From NCBI GenBank assembly GCA_964641155.1, contig CAZXJO010000002.1:219449-283448 (forward strand): DNA of 64,000 nucleotides, in the 5' to 3' direction. Numbering within the stretch: position 1 is the first letter of the stretch; the number at the start of each line of letters is the position of its first letter. The translations under genes and the position numbers were made by a program. This document shows, piece by piece, positions 25,700-34,203 of the stretch. Source of the DNA: DTCV01 sp964641155 (GTDB lineage: Archaea; Thermoproteota; Thermoprotei_A; Sulfolobales; NBVN01). The notes beneath the pieces were generated by a model. The model searched no databases, was not told where the DNA came from, and saw only the letters and a program-made list of their open reading frames with translations.

Positions 25700-26434
25700 C
25701 TATACTGTGTGAGTTAATTCCTTGAATATGTACTGGTAGACGCTCTCAAGTTCCTTAACAGCTGATTCAAGGCTTTTCAAGTCCTTAGCTACCGCTGTTA
25801 GGCACGTATAGCCATCCTCGTTCAGGTCAAACCTGACGGTGTTGCTGATCGACTTAACCCTATTCTTCAGTCTGGAAGTTATCCTCACCCCCTCGTATGA
25901 GTTGCTGAAGCTGTAGAAAGAATCGCTCTCAACATAGAACCCGAAGCTCTCCTTAACTATGGTGAAAGCTACGCGTGCTTGACCAACGAACTTTGAGGCT
26001 ACTACGACCCTACAACCACCATCCATGGGGGTCGCGGTCAAGTACCCCAACTTACCCGTAGTGTTGATGACATCGGCTAATTCCTCACCCAAAGAGTGTT
26101 CTACGACCCGAACCCTCCCCACGTTAATTCTGCGGGCTAATGTAAGTGGACCTATGTAATCACCCAGTAAGTAGACCTCCGTGTACGGTTCGCTGAAACC
26201 GTAAAACACGCAGAAAGCCTTCTCAGGCGGCCAGTAGTAGACCTTGCCAGGAGTTGAGTGAGTGCATGCTTTGAGGTCATCTAACCTAGTTTCGTAAGGT
26301 GTGCTGAAGTATATTTCCTCCTTCCACCTAACTAACTCGCTTTCAAATGGTACTGACTTAGCTACGTCGTCAGGTACGGACATGACCAAGGAATTATTAT
26401 CGCTTACTACCTCCACCAGCATTTTACGGCTCAC
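25700..26434 (-). CDS. Protein with N-terminal cyclophilin-like domain and unknown C-terminal domain
   Basis: The first 110 or so residues of this 244-residue protein resemble the cyclophilin-like family of small bacterial/archaeal proteins (TM1367 type): VRWKEEIYFSTP and KVYYWPPEKAFCVFYGFSEPY are the telling stretches. The C-terminal 130 residues (VVASKFVGQARVAF..., SLESAVKELESVYQY) are unfamiliar. Its head-on neighbour at 26502 carries the same domain alone. Function is unknown; peptidyl-prolyl isomerase activity is not established for this group. Confidence 0.6.
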   Translation of the reverse strand: MSRKMLVEVVSDNNSLVMSVPDDVAKSVPFESELVRWKEEIYFSTPYETRLDDLKACTHSTPGKVYYWPPEKAFCVFYGFSEPYTEVYLLGDYIGPLTLARRINVGRVRVVEHSLGEELADVINTTGKLGYLTATPMDGGCRVVVASKFVGQARVAFTIVKESFGFYVESDSFYSFSNSYEGVRITSRLKNRVKSISNTVRFDLNEDGYTCLTAVAKDLKSLESAVKELESVYQYIFKELTHTV

Positions 26435-26501
26435 CTCAATAGTAGTAGCTTCGAGATAAAAACCTTAATTTGGTGCTAAGCAATTTAGCAGAGGTGGTTG
26501 G

Positions 26502-26891
26502 TTGAAGGTTAGAGTAAGAATTAGGTCGAGGTCCGTCGGCGTTGTCCCAGCCGAGCTCACCGACGAGTTCAGCCCTAGGACGTTCGGCGAGATAGTTAAG
26601 GCGCTACCATTTGAGGGGGTGGTAAGTCTTTGGGGTTCTGAGATCTACTTCCCCATACCCGTACACGTCCCTGAGGAGAACGCGTTCGAAGTGGTTGAGA
26701 AGGGGGTCATAGCGTACTGGCCTCCGGGGAGTAGCTTATGCATCTTCTGGGGGCCAACCCCCGCGAGCAGGCGTAAGGATGAGATAAGGCCGGCGAGCCC
26801 GGTAAACGTCGTTGGTAGGGTTATAGGGGATCCTGAGGTATTTGCGAATGTTAGGTATAAGGAGAAAATAATTGTTGAGAGGGAAGGCTAG
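26502..26891 (+). CDS. Cyclophilin-like family protein (DUF369/TM1367 type)
   Basis: This 129-residue protein consists of a single cyclophilin-like beta-barrel domain: VVSLWGSEIYFPIPVHVP and GVIAYWPPGSSLCIFWGPTPAS match the family core, and SPVNVVGRVIGDP the C-terminal part. It starts at TTG 26502 after a TATA-like stretch and is divergent from its partial paralogue at 25700-26434. The stop overlaps the convergent dehydrogenase gene by four bases. Confidence 0.72.
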   Translation: MKVRVRIRSRSVGVVPAELTDEFSPRTFGEIVKALPFEGVVSLWGSEIYFPIPVHVPEENAFEVVEKGVIAYWPPGSSLCIFWGPTPASRRKDEIRPASPVNVVGRVIGDPEVFANVRYKEKIIVEREG

Positions 26892-27919
26892 GCCGGGAAC
26901 TCAACGCCGTACTTGACGGACAGTTCCTTCAGTTCTTTAAGGGTTTCCTCGTCAATGGGGATTCCCTTCTCGACCCTACTCAAGTACGTCCTGTACTCAG
27001 GTTCGCCCGGCATCAATACCTCGAAGCCCTCAGCTGTGGGGGTTGACTTAACCAGCTTCACGTACTCCTCGATCTCCTCTAAGTACTCTTCATAAGGTCT
27101 GAAGGAGTTGATGTCTATAGCTCCTATGAAGACCCCTCCCTGACTGTAGAACGACCCCCTCTTCATTTTCAAGCTGTATCCACCGCCTAGAACTATGCCG
27201 CAGAGTATGTCCACAGCCACTGCTAGGCCGAATCCCTTATAACCTCCGAAGGGTAGTAATATGCCTTCAATGGCTTCCTTGGGGTCAGTAGTCATAACTC
27301 CTTCCTTATTCATCGCCCATCCCTCAGGGATTTTCTCACCTTTATGCGCCGCCACCAAGATCTTCCCCCTAGCAACAACGCTCATCGCCATGTCCAATAT
27401 TATGGGTGGCCTACCCTTCGTTGGGAAACCTATGGCTACGGGGTTAGTACCGGTTATAGGTCTCTTACAACCGAGTGGGGCTATGTTCGGTGAGGCGTTA
27501 GCTGTGACCAGACCCACCATACCGTTCTCAACTATCTTCATCGCGTAGTAGCCGAGCATGCCTATGTGCTTTAAGTTCTTAATACCTACTGCCGCCACGC
27601 CGAAGTCCTTAGCCTTCTTAACAGCTATTTCGGTTGCCTTCAGGGCGACCGGATGCCCTATCCCGTTGTCACCGTCGATTAGGACGTAGGGGCCGCCGTC
27701 CCTCACCACCCTTATGACCGGGTTAGGGTTTATCTCCCCGCGGATTATGCCGTTTACGTAAAGTGGGAGTCGTATGATTCCGTGGGAGTCCACACCCCTC
27801 AAACTGGCGAGTAGGAGGTGGTCCGTGACCACTTCAGCGTATTCTTTAGGCACACCTACCTTGGTTAATACTTCGTTGGAGAATTTACGGAGTTTTTCAT
27901 GACTTATGAGTACGGCCAT
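26888..27919 (-). CDS. Ldh2-family malate/sulfolactate dehydrogenase (ComC-like)
   Basis: This 343-residue protein belongs to the archaeal malate/L-sulfolactate/ureidoglycolate dehydrogenase family, which is unrelated to classical LDH. Landmarks are RGVDSHGIIRLP with catalytic His46, GIGHPVALKATE, NLKHIGMLGYYA, ITGTNPVAIGFPT, LDMAMSVVARGK and LPFGGYKGFGLA. It oxidises a 2-hydroxyacid to a 2-oxoacid with NAD(P). In methanogens ComC uses sulfolactate; malate is the other usual substrate. It lies 39 bp downstream of a TPP enzyme on the same strand, so the 2-oxoacid product could feed that enzyme. Confidence 0.83.
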   Translation of the reverse strand: MAVLISHEKLRKFSNEVLTKVGVPKEYAEVVTDHLLLASLRGVDSHGIIRLPLYVNGIIRGEINPNPVIRVVRDGGPYVLIDGDNGIGHPVALKATEIAVKKAKDFGVAAVGIKNLKHIGMLGYYAMKIVENGMVGLVTANASPNIAPLGCKRPITGTNPVAIGFPTKGRPPIILDMAMSVVARGKILVAAHKGEKIPEGWAMNKEGVMTTDPKEAIEGILLPFGGYKGFGLAVAVDILCGIVLGGGYSLKMKRGSFYSQGGVFIGAIDINSFRPYEEYLEEIEEYVKLVKSTPTAEGFEVLMPGEPEYRTYLSRVEKGIPIDEETLKELKELSVKYGVEFPA

Positions 27920-27958
27920 CGCTTAACACCAACCCGTTGAGATCTGCTCTTAGTGGTT

Positions 27959-29650
27959 TTAACGTTTACCGATCTCGCTTATGATGTTGGCCTTATACAG
28001 CCTCCTCATAGGGAGTGGGACTGAGTCAGGGTCTATAACTACGTCAACCACCACAGGCCTATCCTTGGCGAGGCTCAACGCCTTATCAATACCATCTTTA
28101 AGTTCGTCCCTCCTCTCAATCCTCACACCGTGGGCCCCTAACGACTTACCTAGCTCGGAGTAGTTTACTGAGGGTAACTTATGGGTTAGTTCGGTACCGT
28201 AGCTGGCTCTCTCATAAATCCTCAGTACCCTATATGAGGCATCGTTGAATACGAAGATTATCACCGGCAAGTTGTACCTAACACCTGTCACCACCTCTAA
28301 GCCGGTCATCAAAAAGCCGCCGTCCCCGACCAAGCCAACTACCCTCGCATCCCTTCTGGCCAGTTGCGCCCCGATAGCGCTGGGAACGCCCATACCCATG
28401 GAGACGTAGCTGGTCGTGATTATGTACGTCCTAGGCTTATATATGGGCATCGTGAACGTCTCGATTCTGTGGGCCCCCACATCACACGCGAATATTGTGT
28501 CCTCATCCAATGACTCCCTCAACATCTTGACCACCTCCCACGACTCTATTAACTCACCCTTAGGAACCTGCTCAGCGGCTTGCGCAAGCCTAGCAGATTC
28601 CCACATCTTACTCAGCCTCTCACTACTACCCCTCGAAACCCTCTTAACGCATTCAGCTTTGGCAGTAAACAGAAGCTTACCTAGGAATTCCCTAACATCG
28701 GCCTCAATAGCTAAGGCAGGTTTGAACACCCTACCGAACTCATCGCACGAGATGTTCACATGTACTAAACTACCACCTAACTTCATCGAGTACCTGCCAG
28801 TACCCATCTGGCTGAACCTAACACCTAAAGCTAGGACTAAATCCGCATTGCTCAGCAACTCCTCAGCGACGGAATCGCCTAAGTTCCCAGCGGCCACGCC
28901 GCCGTAGAGCGGGTGAGTGGGTGGTATGGCCCCCTTCCCCATCACCGTGGTGCACACTGGTATGTCGAAGAATTCCGCGACGGTTACGAGTTCGCTCTCA
29001 GCACCCGATAATGTGACTCCCCTACCAGCTAGTATCACAGGCCTTTCAGCACCCATAATCATTCTCAAAACCTCCCTAACCACGCCCTCATTCGGTGTCG
29101 GCTTGGAGATAGGTAGCTTCAAGTAAGTGAAGTCATCGACGTCCTCATTAAATATGTCCGCCGGCACCTCCACGTACACAGGTCCAGGACGCCCTGAAAG
29201 CGCCGTGTTAAATGCCTTAGAAATGACCTGCGGGGCCTGAGAAGCGGAAGTTATCCTGAAGACCCTCTTGGTTATCGTCTTAAACACGCTTAACTGGTCG
29301 TAGTCGTTCGGGAATGCATGTAGGCAGTTCTTATACGCTATATTCCTTGGCGGGGTTGTGGCCAGAACTACTAAGGGGTCTCCCTCAACGTATGCCATGG
29401 CTATAGGGTTGGCAGCTCCCAACACCCCGGGACCCCCGGTTAGGACGCTGAAGCCGACCTTACCGCTAACCCTAGAATACGAAACACTCATAAAGCCTGC
29501 CCCGGGTTCGTATGCGGCGTTGATCGACTTCGGTTTGCCGGCCTTCTCAATGCTTACGGATAGTGCTAAGGTGTGTTCCGCGAAGACTGTGAAGTAATGC
29601 TCCACATCCTCCTTACATAACGACTCTATAATTGCCTCACTAACTTTCAT
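27959..29650 (-). CDS. Thiamine diphosphate-dependent enzyme, acetolactate synthase large-subunit-like
   Basis: This 563-residue protein has the three-domain layout of the acetolactate synthase/oxalyl-CoA decarboxylase superfamily: activating Glu in AAYEPGAGFMS (about 45-55), the central NAD/FAD-like domain starting ERPVILAGRGV, and the ThDP motif GDGGFLMTGLEVV followed by NLPVIIFVFND near 445-475. No small regulatory subunit follows, which argues against a simple biosynthetic role. Being upstream of an Ldh2-type dehydrogenase, it may act on the corresponding 2-oxoacid. Substrate is unknown. Confidence 0.8.
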   Translation of the reverse strand: MKVSEAIIESLCKEDVEHYFTVFAEHTLALSVSIEKAGKPKSINAAYEPGAGFMSVSYSRVSGKVGFSVLTGGPGVLGAANPIAMAYVEGDPLVVLATTPPRNIAYKNCLHAFPNDYDQLSVFKTITKRVFRITSASQAPQVISKAFNTALSGRPGPVYVEVPADIFNEDVDDFTYLKLPISKPTPNEGVVREVLRMIMGAERPVILAGRGVTLSGAESELVTVAEFFDIPVCTTVMGKGAIPPTHPLYGGVAAGNLGDSVAEELLSNADLVLALGVRFSQMGTGRYSMKLGGSLVHVNISCDEFGRVFKPALAIEADVREFLGKLLFTAKAECVKRVSRGSSERLSKMWESARLAQAAEQVPKGELIESWEVVKMLRESLDEDTIFACDVGAHRIETFTMPIYKPRTYIITTSYVSMGMGVPSAIGAQLARRDARVVGLVGDGGFLMTGLEVVTGVRYNLPVIIFVFNDASYRVLRIYERASYGTELTHKLPSVNYSELGKSLGAHGVRIERRDELKDGIDKALSLAKDRPVVVDVVIDPDSVPLPMRRLYKANIISEIGKR

Positions 29651-29938
29651 AATAACACCTGGTTAAACTTGTTTACCAAGTATATTAACCTTCAACAATT
29701 GGGCCATAACTACGGGGTGAGGTCATGTGTTGTCGGTCGCCGTGGGGGTTCAACCCGTCGCAACACCTTAAGGGGGCTACTTATGCTATAGATAATGATT
29801 AGACGTGTTTGAATGTTTATAAGAATTACAATGTATGTAGTGAAAAATATTTTATGTTTAATCGTGATTTCTTTTAAATTTTTTAAATTGACTCCTTAAC
29901 ACTCTAGTTATCGTTTTGGGAACTCATGGGGGACAATA
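29651..29938. other. AT-rich gene-free stretch
   Basis: It lies between the divergent TPP enzyme and glutamate dehydrogenase genes. It has long A/T tracts (for example TTTTAAATTTTTTAAATTG near 29874-29890) and no coding resemblance. It holds the promoters of both genes and nothing else recognisable. Confidence 0.4.
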
Positions 29939-29972
29939 AAGTTTTTAAACACTACCCCTAACAAGGTTAGGG
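29939..29972 (+). promoter_or_regulatory. gdhA promoter: TATA box plus inverted repeat at the start site
   Basis: TATA box AAGTTTTTAAAC lies at 29939-29950. The perfect inverted repeat CCCTAAC-AAG-GTTAGGG at 29956-29972 covers the predicted transcription start (about 29970), eight bases before the GTG start. It could be an operator for a dimeric regulator or a short 5' hairpin in the mRNA. Confidence 0.5.
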
Positions 29973-29979
29973 TGTAGAT

Positions 29980-31233
29980 GTGAGCTTCCTCCAAAACGTG
30001 TTGGAAAGCGTTAAAAGGGGTTGCGAGATAGCGGGGTTCCCGACCGAGTTCTACGACTTAATTAGCAAGCCTGAGCGGATCATGATAGTGAAAATCCCTG
30101 TTAGACTTAGCAGCGGGAAGTTAGAGGTCTTCCAGGGTTACAGGGTGCAACATAACAGTGCGTTAGGACCTTATAAGGGGGGCATCAGATTCCACCCAGA
30201 GCTAACCTTAGAGGACGATATCGCACTAGCTACGCTCATGACTCTTAAGAACTCCTTAGCCGGCATACCCTACGGCGGTGCTAAGGGCGGTGTCAAAGTC
30301 AATCCGAAAGAGCTAAGCCAAAGTGATTTAGAGTCACTTGCCCGAGGCTACGTGAGGGCTCTAAAGCCCGTTTTGGGGGAGTACTTAGATATCCCAGCCC
30401 CTGACGTAGGGACTACGTCCCAAATCATGGCTTGGATGGTGGACGAGTACAGCAAGATTGAGGGTCGGAACGTCCCGGCAGTATTTACCGCTAAGCCACC
30501 CATACTTCACGGTAATCCTGTGAGGGAGTACGCGACCGGGTTCGGATGCGCTGTAATATCTAAGGAAGTAGCTGAGAAGGTGCTTGGAGGTATTGAGGGC
30601 AGGAAGGTCGGTATTCAAGGATTTGGCAATACGGGGCAGTGGCATGCTTACTTCCTATATAAGATGGGGGCTAAGGTCGTAGCTATCAGCGACACGAGTG
30701 GCACGGTATACGACCCAGAAGGATTGGATGTAGAACTAGCTATGAGGGTTAAGAAAACGACAGGTAAGATCATTAACTACCCGAAAGGTGAGAAGATGCC
30801 AGACCCTCAAGCATCTCTGTATGTTGATGCTGATATATTAGGCCCTGACGCTATGGAGAACCAAATAACAGTTGAGAACGTGGGGAAGGTGAAGGCTAAG
30901 ATAATAGTTGAGGGTGCTAACGGGCCGACAACACCTGAGGCGGAAATGGAGCTAGCTAAAAGGGGTGTAATAGTTGTGCCGGACTTCCTAGCCAACGCCG
31001 GAGGGGTCGTTATGAGCTACTTGGAGTGGGTTGAGAACTTGCAGTGGTACGTGTGGGACGAAGAGGAAACGAGGGCTAGGCTGGAGAGGATAATGAAGGC
31101 TAACTTGAACAGAACCTACAAGAAATTTGAGGAATTACGTTCCTCCGGTAAGGCGCTGACCATGAGGGACGCGGCTTTGGTTCTATCCTTAGAACGCATT
31201 TACGAAGCTATGAAGGCTAGAGGCTGGCTTTAA
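29980..31233 (+). CDS. gdhA: Glutamate dehydrogenase
   Basis: This 417-residue protein is a hexameric-type Glu/Leu/Phe/Val dehydrogenase: GYRVQHNSALGPYKGGIRFHP (53-73), Lys90, catalytic Lys102 in YGGAKGG, Asp142 in PAPDVGT, NAD(P) motif GFGNTG (214-219) and the C-terminal NAGGVVMSYLEW region. It interconverts glutamate with 2-oxoglutarate and ammonia. Length is that of archaeal GDH. The GTG start fits the promoter at 29939. In amino-acid fermenters the enzyme collects amino groups from transaminases such as the one at 517. Confidence 0.95.
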   Translation: MSFLQNVLESVKRGCEIAGFPTEFYDLISKPERIMIVKIPVRLSSGKLEVFQGYRVQHNSALGPYKGGIRFHPELTLEDDIALATLMTLKNSLAGIPYGGAKGGVKVNPKELSQSDLESLARGYVRALKPVLGEYLDIPAPDVGTTSQIMAWMVDEYSKIEGRNVPAVFTAKPPILHGNPVREYATGFGCAVISKEVAEKVLGGIEGRKVGIQGFGNTGQWHAYFLYKMGAKVVAISDTSGTVYDPEGLDVELAMRVKKTTGKIINYPKGEKMPDPQASLYVDADILGPDAMENQITVENVGKVKAKIIVEGANGPTTPEAEMELAKRGVIVVPDFLANAGGVVMSYLEWVENLQWYVWDEEETRARLERIMKANLNRTYKKFEELRSSGKALTMRDAALVLSLERIYEAMKARGWL

Positions 31234-31397
31234 CAGAAGTTATCATCCCCTGACTCACTCCTTGAACTACGTTTTTGTCTAGGCTGAGAGGGCGTTATCT
31301 AAAAGCGCATGTCAATTCAATCGATTAGGAAACTTAATCGTTACGTACAAAACCTAGTCAGGACTTGGTGTTGTGAAGGAGGTTATGGAGCCGTTTA
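31234..31397. other. Left part of a 524-bp gene-free stretch
   Basis: After gdhA there is no recognisable gene. A 66-codon frame at 31309-31509 runs into repeat copy 2 and shows no convincing family resemblance. Confidence 0.35.
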
Positions 31398-31567
31398 CGT
31401 ATTAACGTGGAGTTTGACGCCGTGGCTGATGATTGATTTAGAGGTCCTCAGACCTACGCCTGATATGTGGGGGTTAAGCCCGAATGGGTGTGGGTGGGTA
31501 CCGGATTGATGTGAGCTTCATCCGTTCACTGCGGAGGGCCTCCCATGAAATGGGGAATGATGAAAGC
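31398..31567 (+). repeat. Dispersed repeat copy 2: transposon right-end (tnpB 3'/omega-RNA-like) relic
   Basis: This copy lies in inverted orientation to copy 1. The near-identical core runs from GAGGTCCTCAGACCTACGCC through TATGTGGGGGTTAAGCCCGA to GATTGATGTGAGCTTCATCC. It is followed by a short hairpin region (CTCCCATGAAATGGGGAA) and ATGATGAAAG, matching copy 1 beyond the core. The 5' part aligns with copy 3 (GCCGTGGCTGATGATTGATT versus GCCGCAGTGATGGTTGCTCT). The remaining 31568-31757 shows nothing but the comB promoter. Confidence 0.6.
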
Positions 31568-31716
31568 CGATGCTAGGCCGGAACTGAAATCCGTCAGGAA
31601 ATTAACATCACAACGCATGCGACTGGGAAGCTCCTAGGAATGATGTTGTGCTCAGGGCACCTCGATTTGGGGTTTCATGGTTTATGGGACATGTGACGTA
31701 ATTAAGATGTATGAGT

Positions 31717-31728
31717 AAAGTTTATAAC
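31717..31728 (+). promoter_or_regulatory. TATA box of the ComB-like gene
   Basis: AAAGTTTATAAC lies about 35 bp before the ATG at 31758. Confidence 0.45.
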
Positions 31729-31757
31729 TCCTAAGTAGCTCACACTTATGAAATGCG

Positions 31758-32507
31758 ATGGTATATGTTGACGTCAGCTGGTTTAAGAGCGGTTTGAAGG
31801 GTAGGCAGGCAGATGCTTATGTTATTGTGGATGTGCTCAGGTTCTCTACATTAGTAGCTACCGCACTGTCTAGGGGAATAGAGGAGATCTACGTCTTTGC
31901 CAACTTAAGGGAGGCGGTGAAGTTGTGTAAAGCAATTAAGGCGCCGTTAGCGGCTGAAGTGGAGGGTATCAAGCCCCACTTTGCTGACCTAGATAACTCA
32001 CCTACGGGCATCATAGAGTACCTTAATCTCGGGAGGGCTGGCATCAATAAATTAGTTGTTAGGACTACGTCAGGCGCGTTACTAGTTAGTGAGGCAATTA
32101 AGTTGGGCCTGAAGGAGGTGTTCATAGGTTCGTTGGTTAACGCATCATCTATTGCTAAAGTGCTTAATGAGCTAGAGTTCCCATCGGTTAACATAGTATG
32201 CGCTGGGTATAGGAGGAGGCAATTCTCTATAGAGGACTTCCTTGGGGCTGGGGCCATCATTCATGAGTTAAGTAAGCTGAGTAATACATCCTTAGGTGAT
32301 GAGGCTACGGCGGCCATGCATGCCTACGAATCAGTAACCTCCAAAGGTGTTCTGCTGAACGTCATTAAATCAGGTAGAGGGGGCAGCTTCCTCTGCAGTA
32401 CTGGAAGGGAGAAGGACGTGGAATTCGCAAGTAACGTTAACACTGTGGATGTGGTTCCAAAACTGGTCGGTAACGTCGTGAGGAAGTACCAACCCACCCG
32501 AAAATAG
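31758..32507 (+). CDS. comB: 2-phosphosulfolactate phosphatase family protein (ComB-like)
   Basis: This 249-residue protein has the ComB fold signature: VIVDVLRFSTLVATALSRG (about 22-40), a Glu/Gly-rich AAEVEGIKP, the motif DNSPTGI (DNSP/GNSP of the family), TTSGALLVSEAIK and, later, CAGYRRRQFSIEDFLGAGAI, where CAG and EDxxGAG are typical. ComB removes phosphate from 2-phosphosulfolactate in coenzyme M synthesis; homologues also occur outside methanogens. In this window ComC-like and SuyB-like genes suggest sulfolactate use, but ComA is not seen. Single gene with its own promoter. Confidence 0.8.
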   Translation: MVYVDVSWFKSGLKGRQADAYVIVDVLRFSTLVATALSRGIEEIYVFANLREAVKLCKAIKAPLAAEVEGIKPHFADLDNSPTGIIEYLNLGRAGINKLVVRTTSGALLVSEAIKLGLKEVFIGSLVNASSIAKVLNELEFPSVNIVCAGYRRRQFSIEDFLGAGAIIHELSKLSNTSLGDEATAAMHAYESVTSKGVLLNVIKSGRGGSFLCSTGREKDVEFASNVNTVDVVPKLVGNVVRKYQPTRK

Positions 32508-32534
32508 GGTCTGCACTACTTTGTAATGGGGGAA
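32508..32534. other. Spacer between comB-like gene and repeat copy 3
   Basis: This short left edge belongs to the 328-bp gene-free stretch 32508-32835; the stretch otherwise holds repeat copy 3 and the glycerate kinase promoter. Confidence 0.3.
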
Positions 32535-32670
32535 AGGAACAGTTCATGATTACCCTCGGCTCCCATTCATCACCCAACATACCGGGCATAGGTCTGAGGA
32601 CCTCTAAGAGCAACCATCACTGCGGCAGTAAACATAAACTTCACGCAACACAGAAATAACTCTATAGTCT
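32535..32670 (-). repeat. Dispersed repeat copy 3, more diverged
   Basis: The minus strand aligns with copy 1 over about 100 bp: TAGGTCTGAGGACCTCTAAG on the plus strand corresponds to TAGGTCTAAGGCACCTCCAAG at 10621-10641. AGAGCAACCATCACTGCGGC and GCAACACAGAAATAACT also match. The right-end part beyond this is degraded. It has the same orientation as copy 1 and is 1.0 kb from copy 2, which is inverted. A decayed transposon end is the simplest reading. Confidence 0.5.
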
Positions 32671-32805
32671 CAGTGTTGGTGGTTCCCCGCCTTCGGATAC
32701 GACCCGTTCAACAGCGGCCTTTAAGTCCATAACCGCCGGACCGCGTTAAAAGATGTTGAGGCAAACGCGAGTCCCATCCTCCGAAGTTGGGGGAAGTGTC
32801 GGAGT

Positions 32806-32817
32806 AGAATTTATAAG
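32806..32817 (+). promoter_or_regulatory. TATA box of the glycerate kinase gene
   Basis: AGAATTTATAAGC lies about 25 bp before the GTG at 32836, predicting a nearly leaderless transcript. Confidence 0.5.
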
Positions 32818-32835
32818 CTAATAGTTAATACGTAA

Positions 32836-34191
32836 GTGATGATGACGATGATAAAAAATTTTCATGAATTAGCAAGCACCGAATTACGTGCACATGCGTT
32901 GAAGATCCTTGAGGCCGGACTCCAGGCGGCTGACCCGGTTAAGTCTATTAAGAACGCGGTTAGGTTGGAGGGCAGGAAGTTATTGGTTAGGGGTAGGGAG
33001 TACGACGTCAGTCGGGGGGTTAAGGTTTTAGGGCTTGGGAAGGCGTCTGCGAGTATGGCCCTCGCAGTTGAGGAACTGCTCGGTGATTTAATAGTTGATG
33101 GTGCGGTCATAGTCCCCAAAGGTCTGCAGCCGGCTAAGCTGAGGAGGATTAGGGTCTTATACGGCAGTCACCCAGTACCTGATGAGGACAGCATTAACTC
33201 CACTAAGGAACTCCTTAAGCTCTGCTCCCGCGATGAAGGTGATACTTTCATAGTGTTAATCTCGGGCGGGGGCTCCGCACTCTTCGAACTACCTGTTGAG
33301 CCTATAACGCTGGAAGACCTGAAGCTAACAACTACCCTGCTACTTAAGTGTGGTGCGGACATCAAGGAGATAAACACCGTGAGGAAACACATATCAATGG
33401 TTAAGGGAGGACGCCTCGCAGAACTCCTATACCCCTCAAACGTGATATCCCTAATACTCTCAGACGTTGTAGGCGATCCCATAGAGTTCATCGCCTCAGG
33501 CCCGACAGCACCCGACACGACAACGTATGAGGGTGCAGTCTCACTGCTTAAGAGGTACGGGATCTGGGACAGCGTCCCCTCATCTGTTAAGGAGGTTCTG
33601 GCCAAAGGTTTGAAGGGGGAGTTGAGGGAGACGCCGAAACCCGGTGACAAGGTCTTCGACAAGGTCTTCAACTGCATAGTTGCGAGCAACTACATAAGCC
33701 TGAAGGTTATGGAGGAGGAAGCACGTAAGCTAGGATACAACACGTTAATACTTACCTCTATGTTGGAGGGTGAGGCTAGGGAGGTTGGAAAGCTCTTGGG
33801 AGGGATAATGAAGAATGTTAAGAACTACGATGAGCCCGTTGCTAAACCTGCGGCAATCCTTGCGGGCGGTGAGACCACGGTCACGGTCAGGGGGAGGGGC
33901 GTTGGTGGTAGGAACCAGGAACTCGCCCTCTCAGTGGCCATATCGATTGCTAACATGGACGGTATGGTTTTCGCTTCTGCAGGTTCTGACGGCATTGACG
34001 GTGTGAGCGTAGCTGCTGGAGGCGTTGTGGACGGTAACACAGTCCCTCAGGGCAGGGAGCTGGGTTTAAACCCCTACGACTACTTAAGCAATAACGACTC
34101 ATTCAATTACTTAAGCAGGCTGAAGTCAGCGATACTGACAGGCCCTACGGGCACTAACGTAAACGACCTACTCGTAGCGCTAATCAGGTAG
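32836..34191 (+). CDS. Glycerate 2-kinase (MOFRL/GCK family)
   Basis: This 451-residue protein has the glycerate kinase type II layout: VLGLGKASASMA in the first domain, GSHPVPDEDS, LISGGGSALFELP (phosphate loop, about 140-152), INTVRKHISMVKGGRLA, SDVVGDPIEFIASGPT, and the C-terminal MOFRL part GGRNQELALSVAI, SAGSDGIDG and GPTGTNVNDLLVAL. In archaea this enzyme phosphorylates D-glycerate to 2-phosphoglycerate, feeding lower glycolysis. Start is GTG 32836; several ATGs follow within 12 bases, so the exact residue is uncertain. A GT2 gene follows 12 bp later. Confidence 0.9.
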   Translation: MMMTMIKNFHELASTELRAHALKILEAGLQAADPVKSIKNAVRLEGRKLLVRGREYDVSRGVKVLGLGKASASMALAVEELLGDLIVDGAVIVPKGLQPAKLRRIRVLYGSHPVPDEDSINSTKELLKLCSRDEGDTFIVLISGGGSALFELPVEPITLEDLKLTTTLLLKCGADIKEINTVRKHISMVKGGRLAELLYPSNVISLILSDVVGDPIEFIASGPTAPDTTTYEGAVSLLKRYGIWDSVPSSVKEVLAKGLKGELRETPKPGDKVFDKVFNCIVASNYISLKVMEEEARKLGYNTLILTSMLEGEAREVGKLLGGIMKNVKNYDEPVAKPAAILAGGETTVTVRGRGVGGRNQELALSVAISIANMDGMVFASAGSDGIDGVSVAAGGVVDGNTVPQGRELGLNPYDYLSNNDSFNYLSRLKSAILTGPTGTNVNDLLVALIR

Positions 34192-34203
34192 GGGTATTTT
34201 TAA

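Noticed and set aside
31309..31509. 66-codon open frame after gdhA
   Set aside because: Half of it lies in the dispersed repeat and the rest matches nothing; treated as part of the transposon relic.
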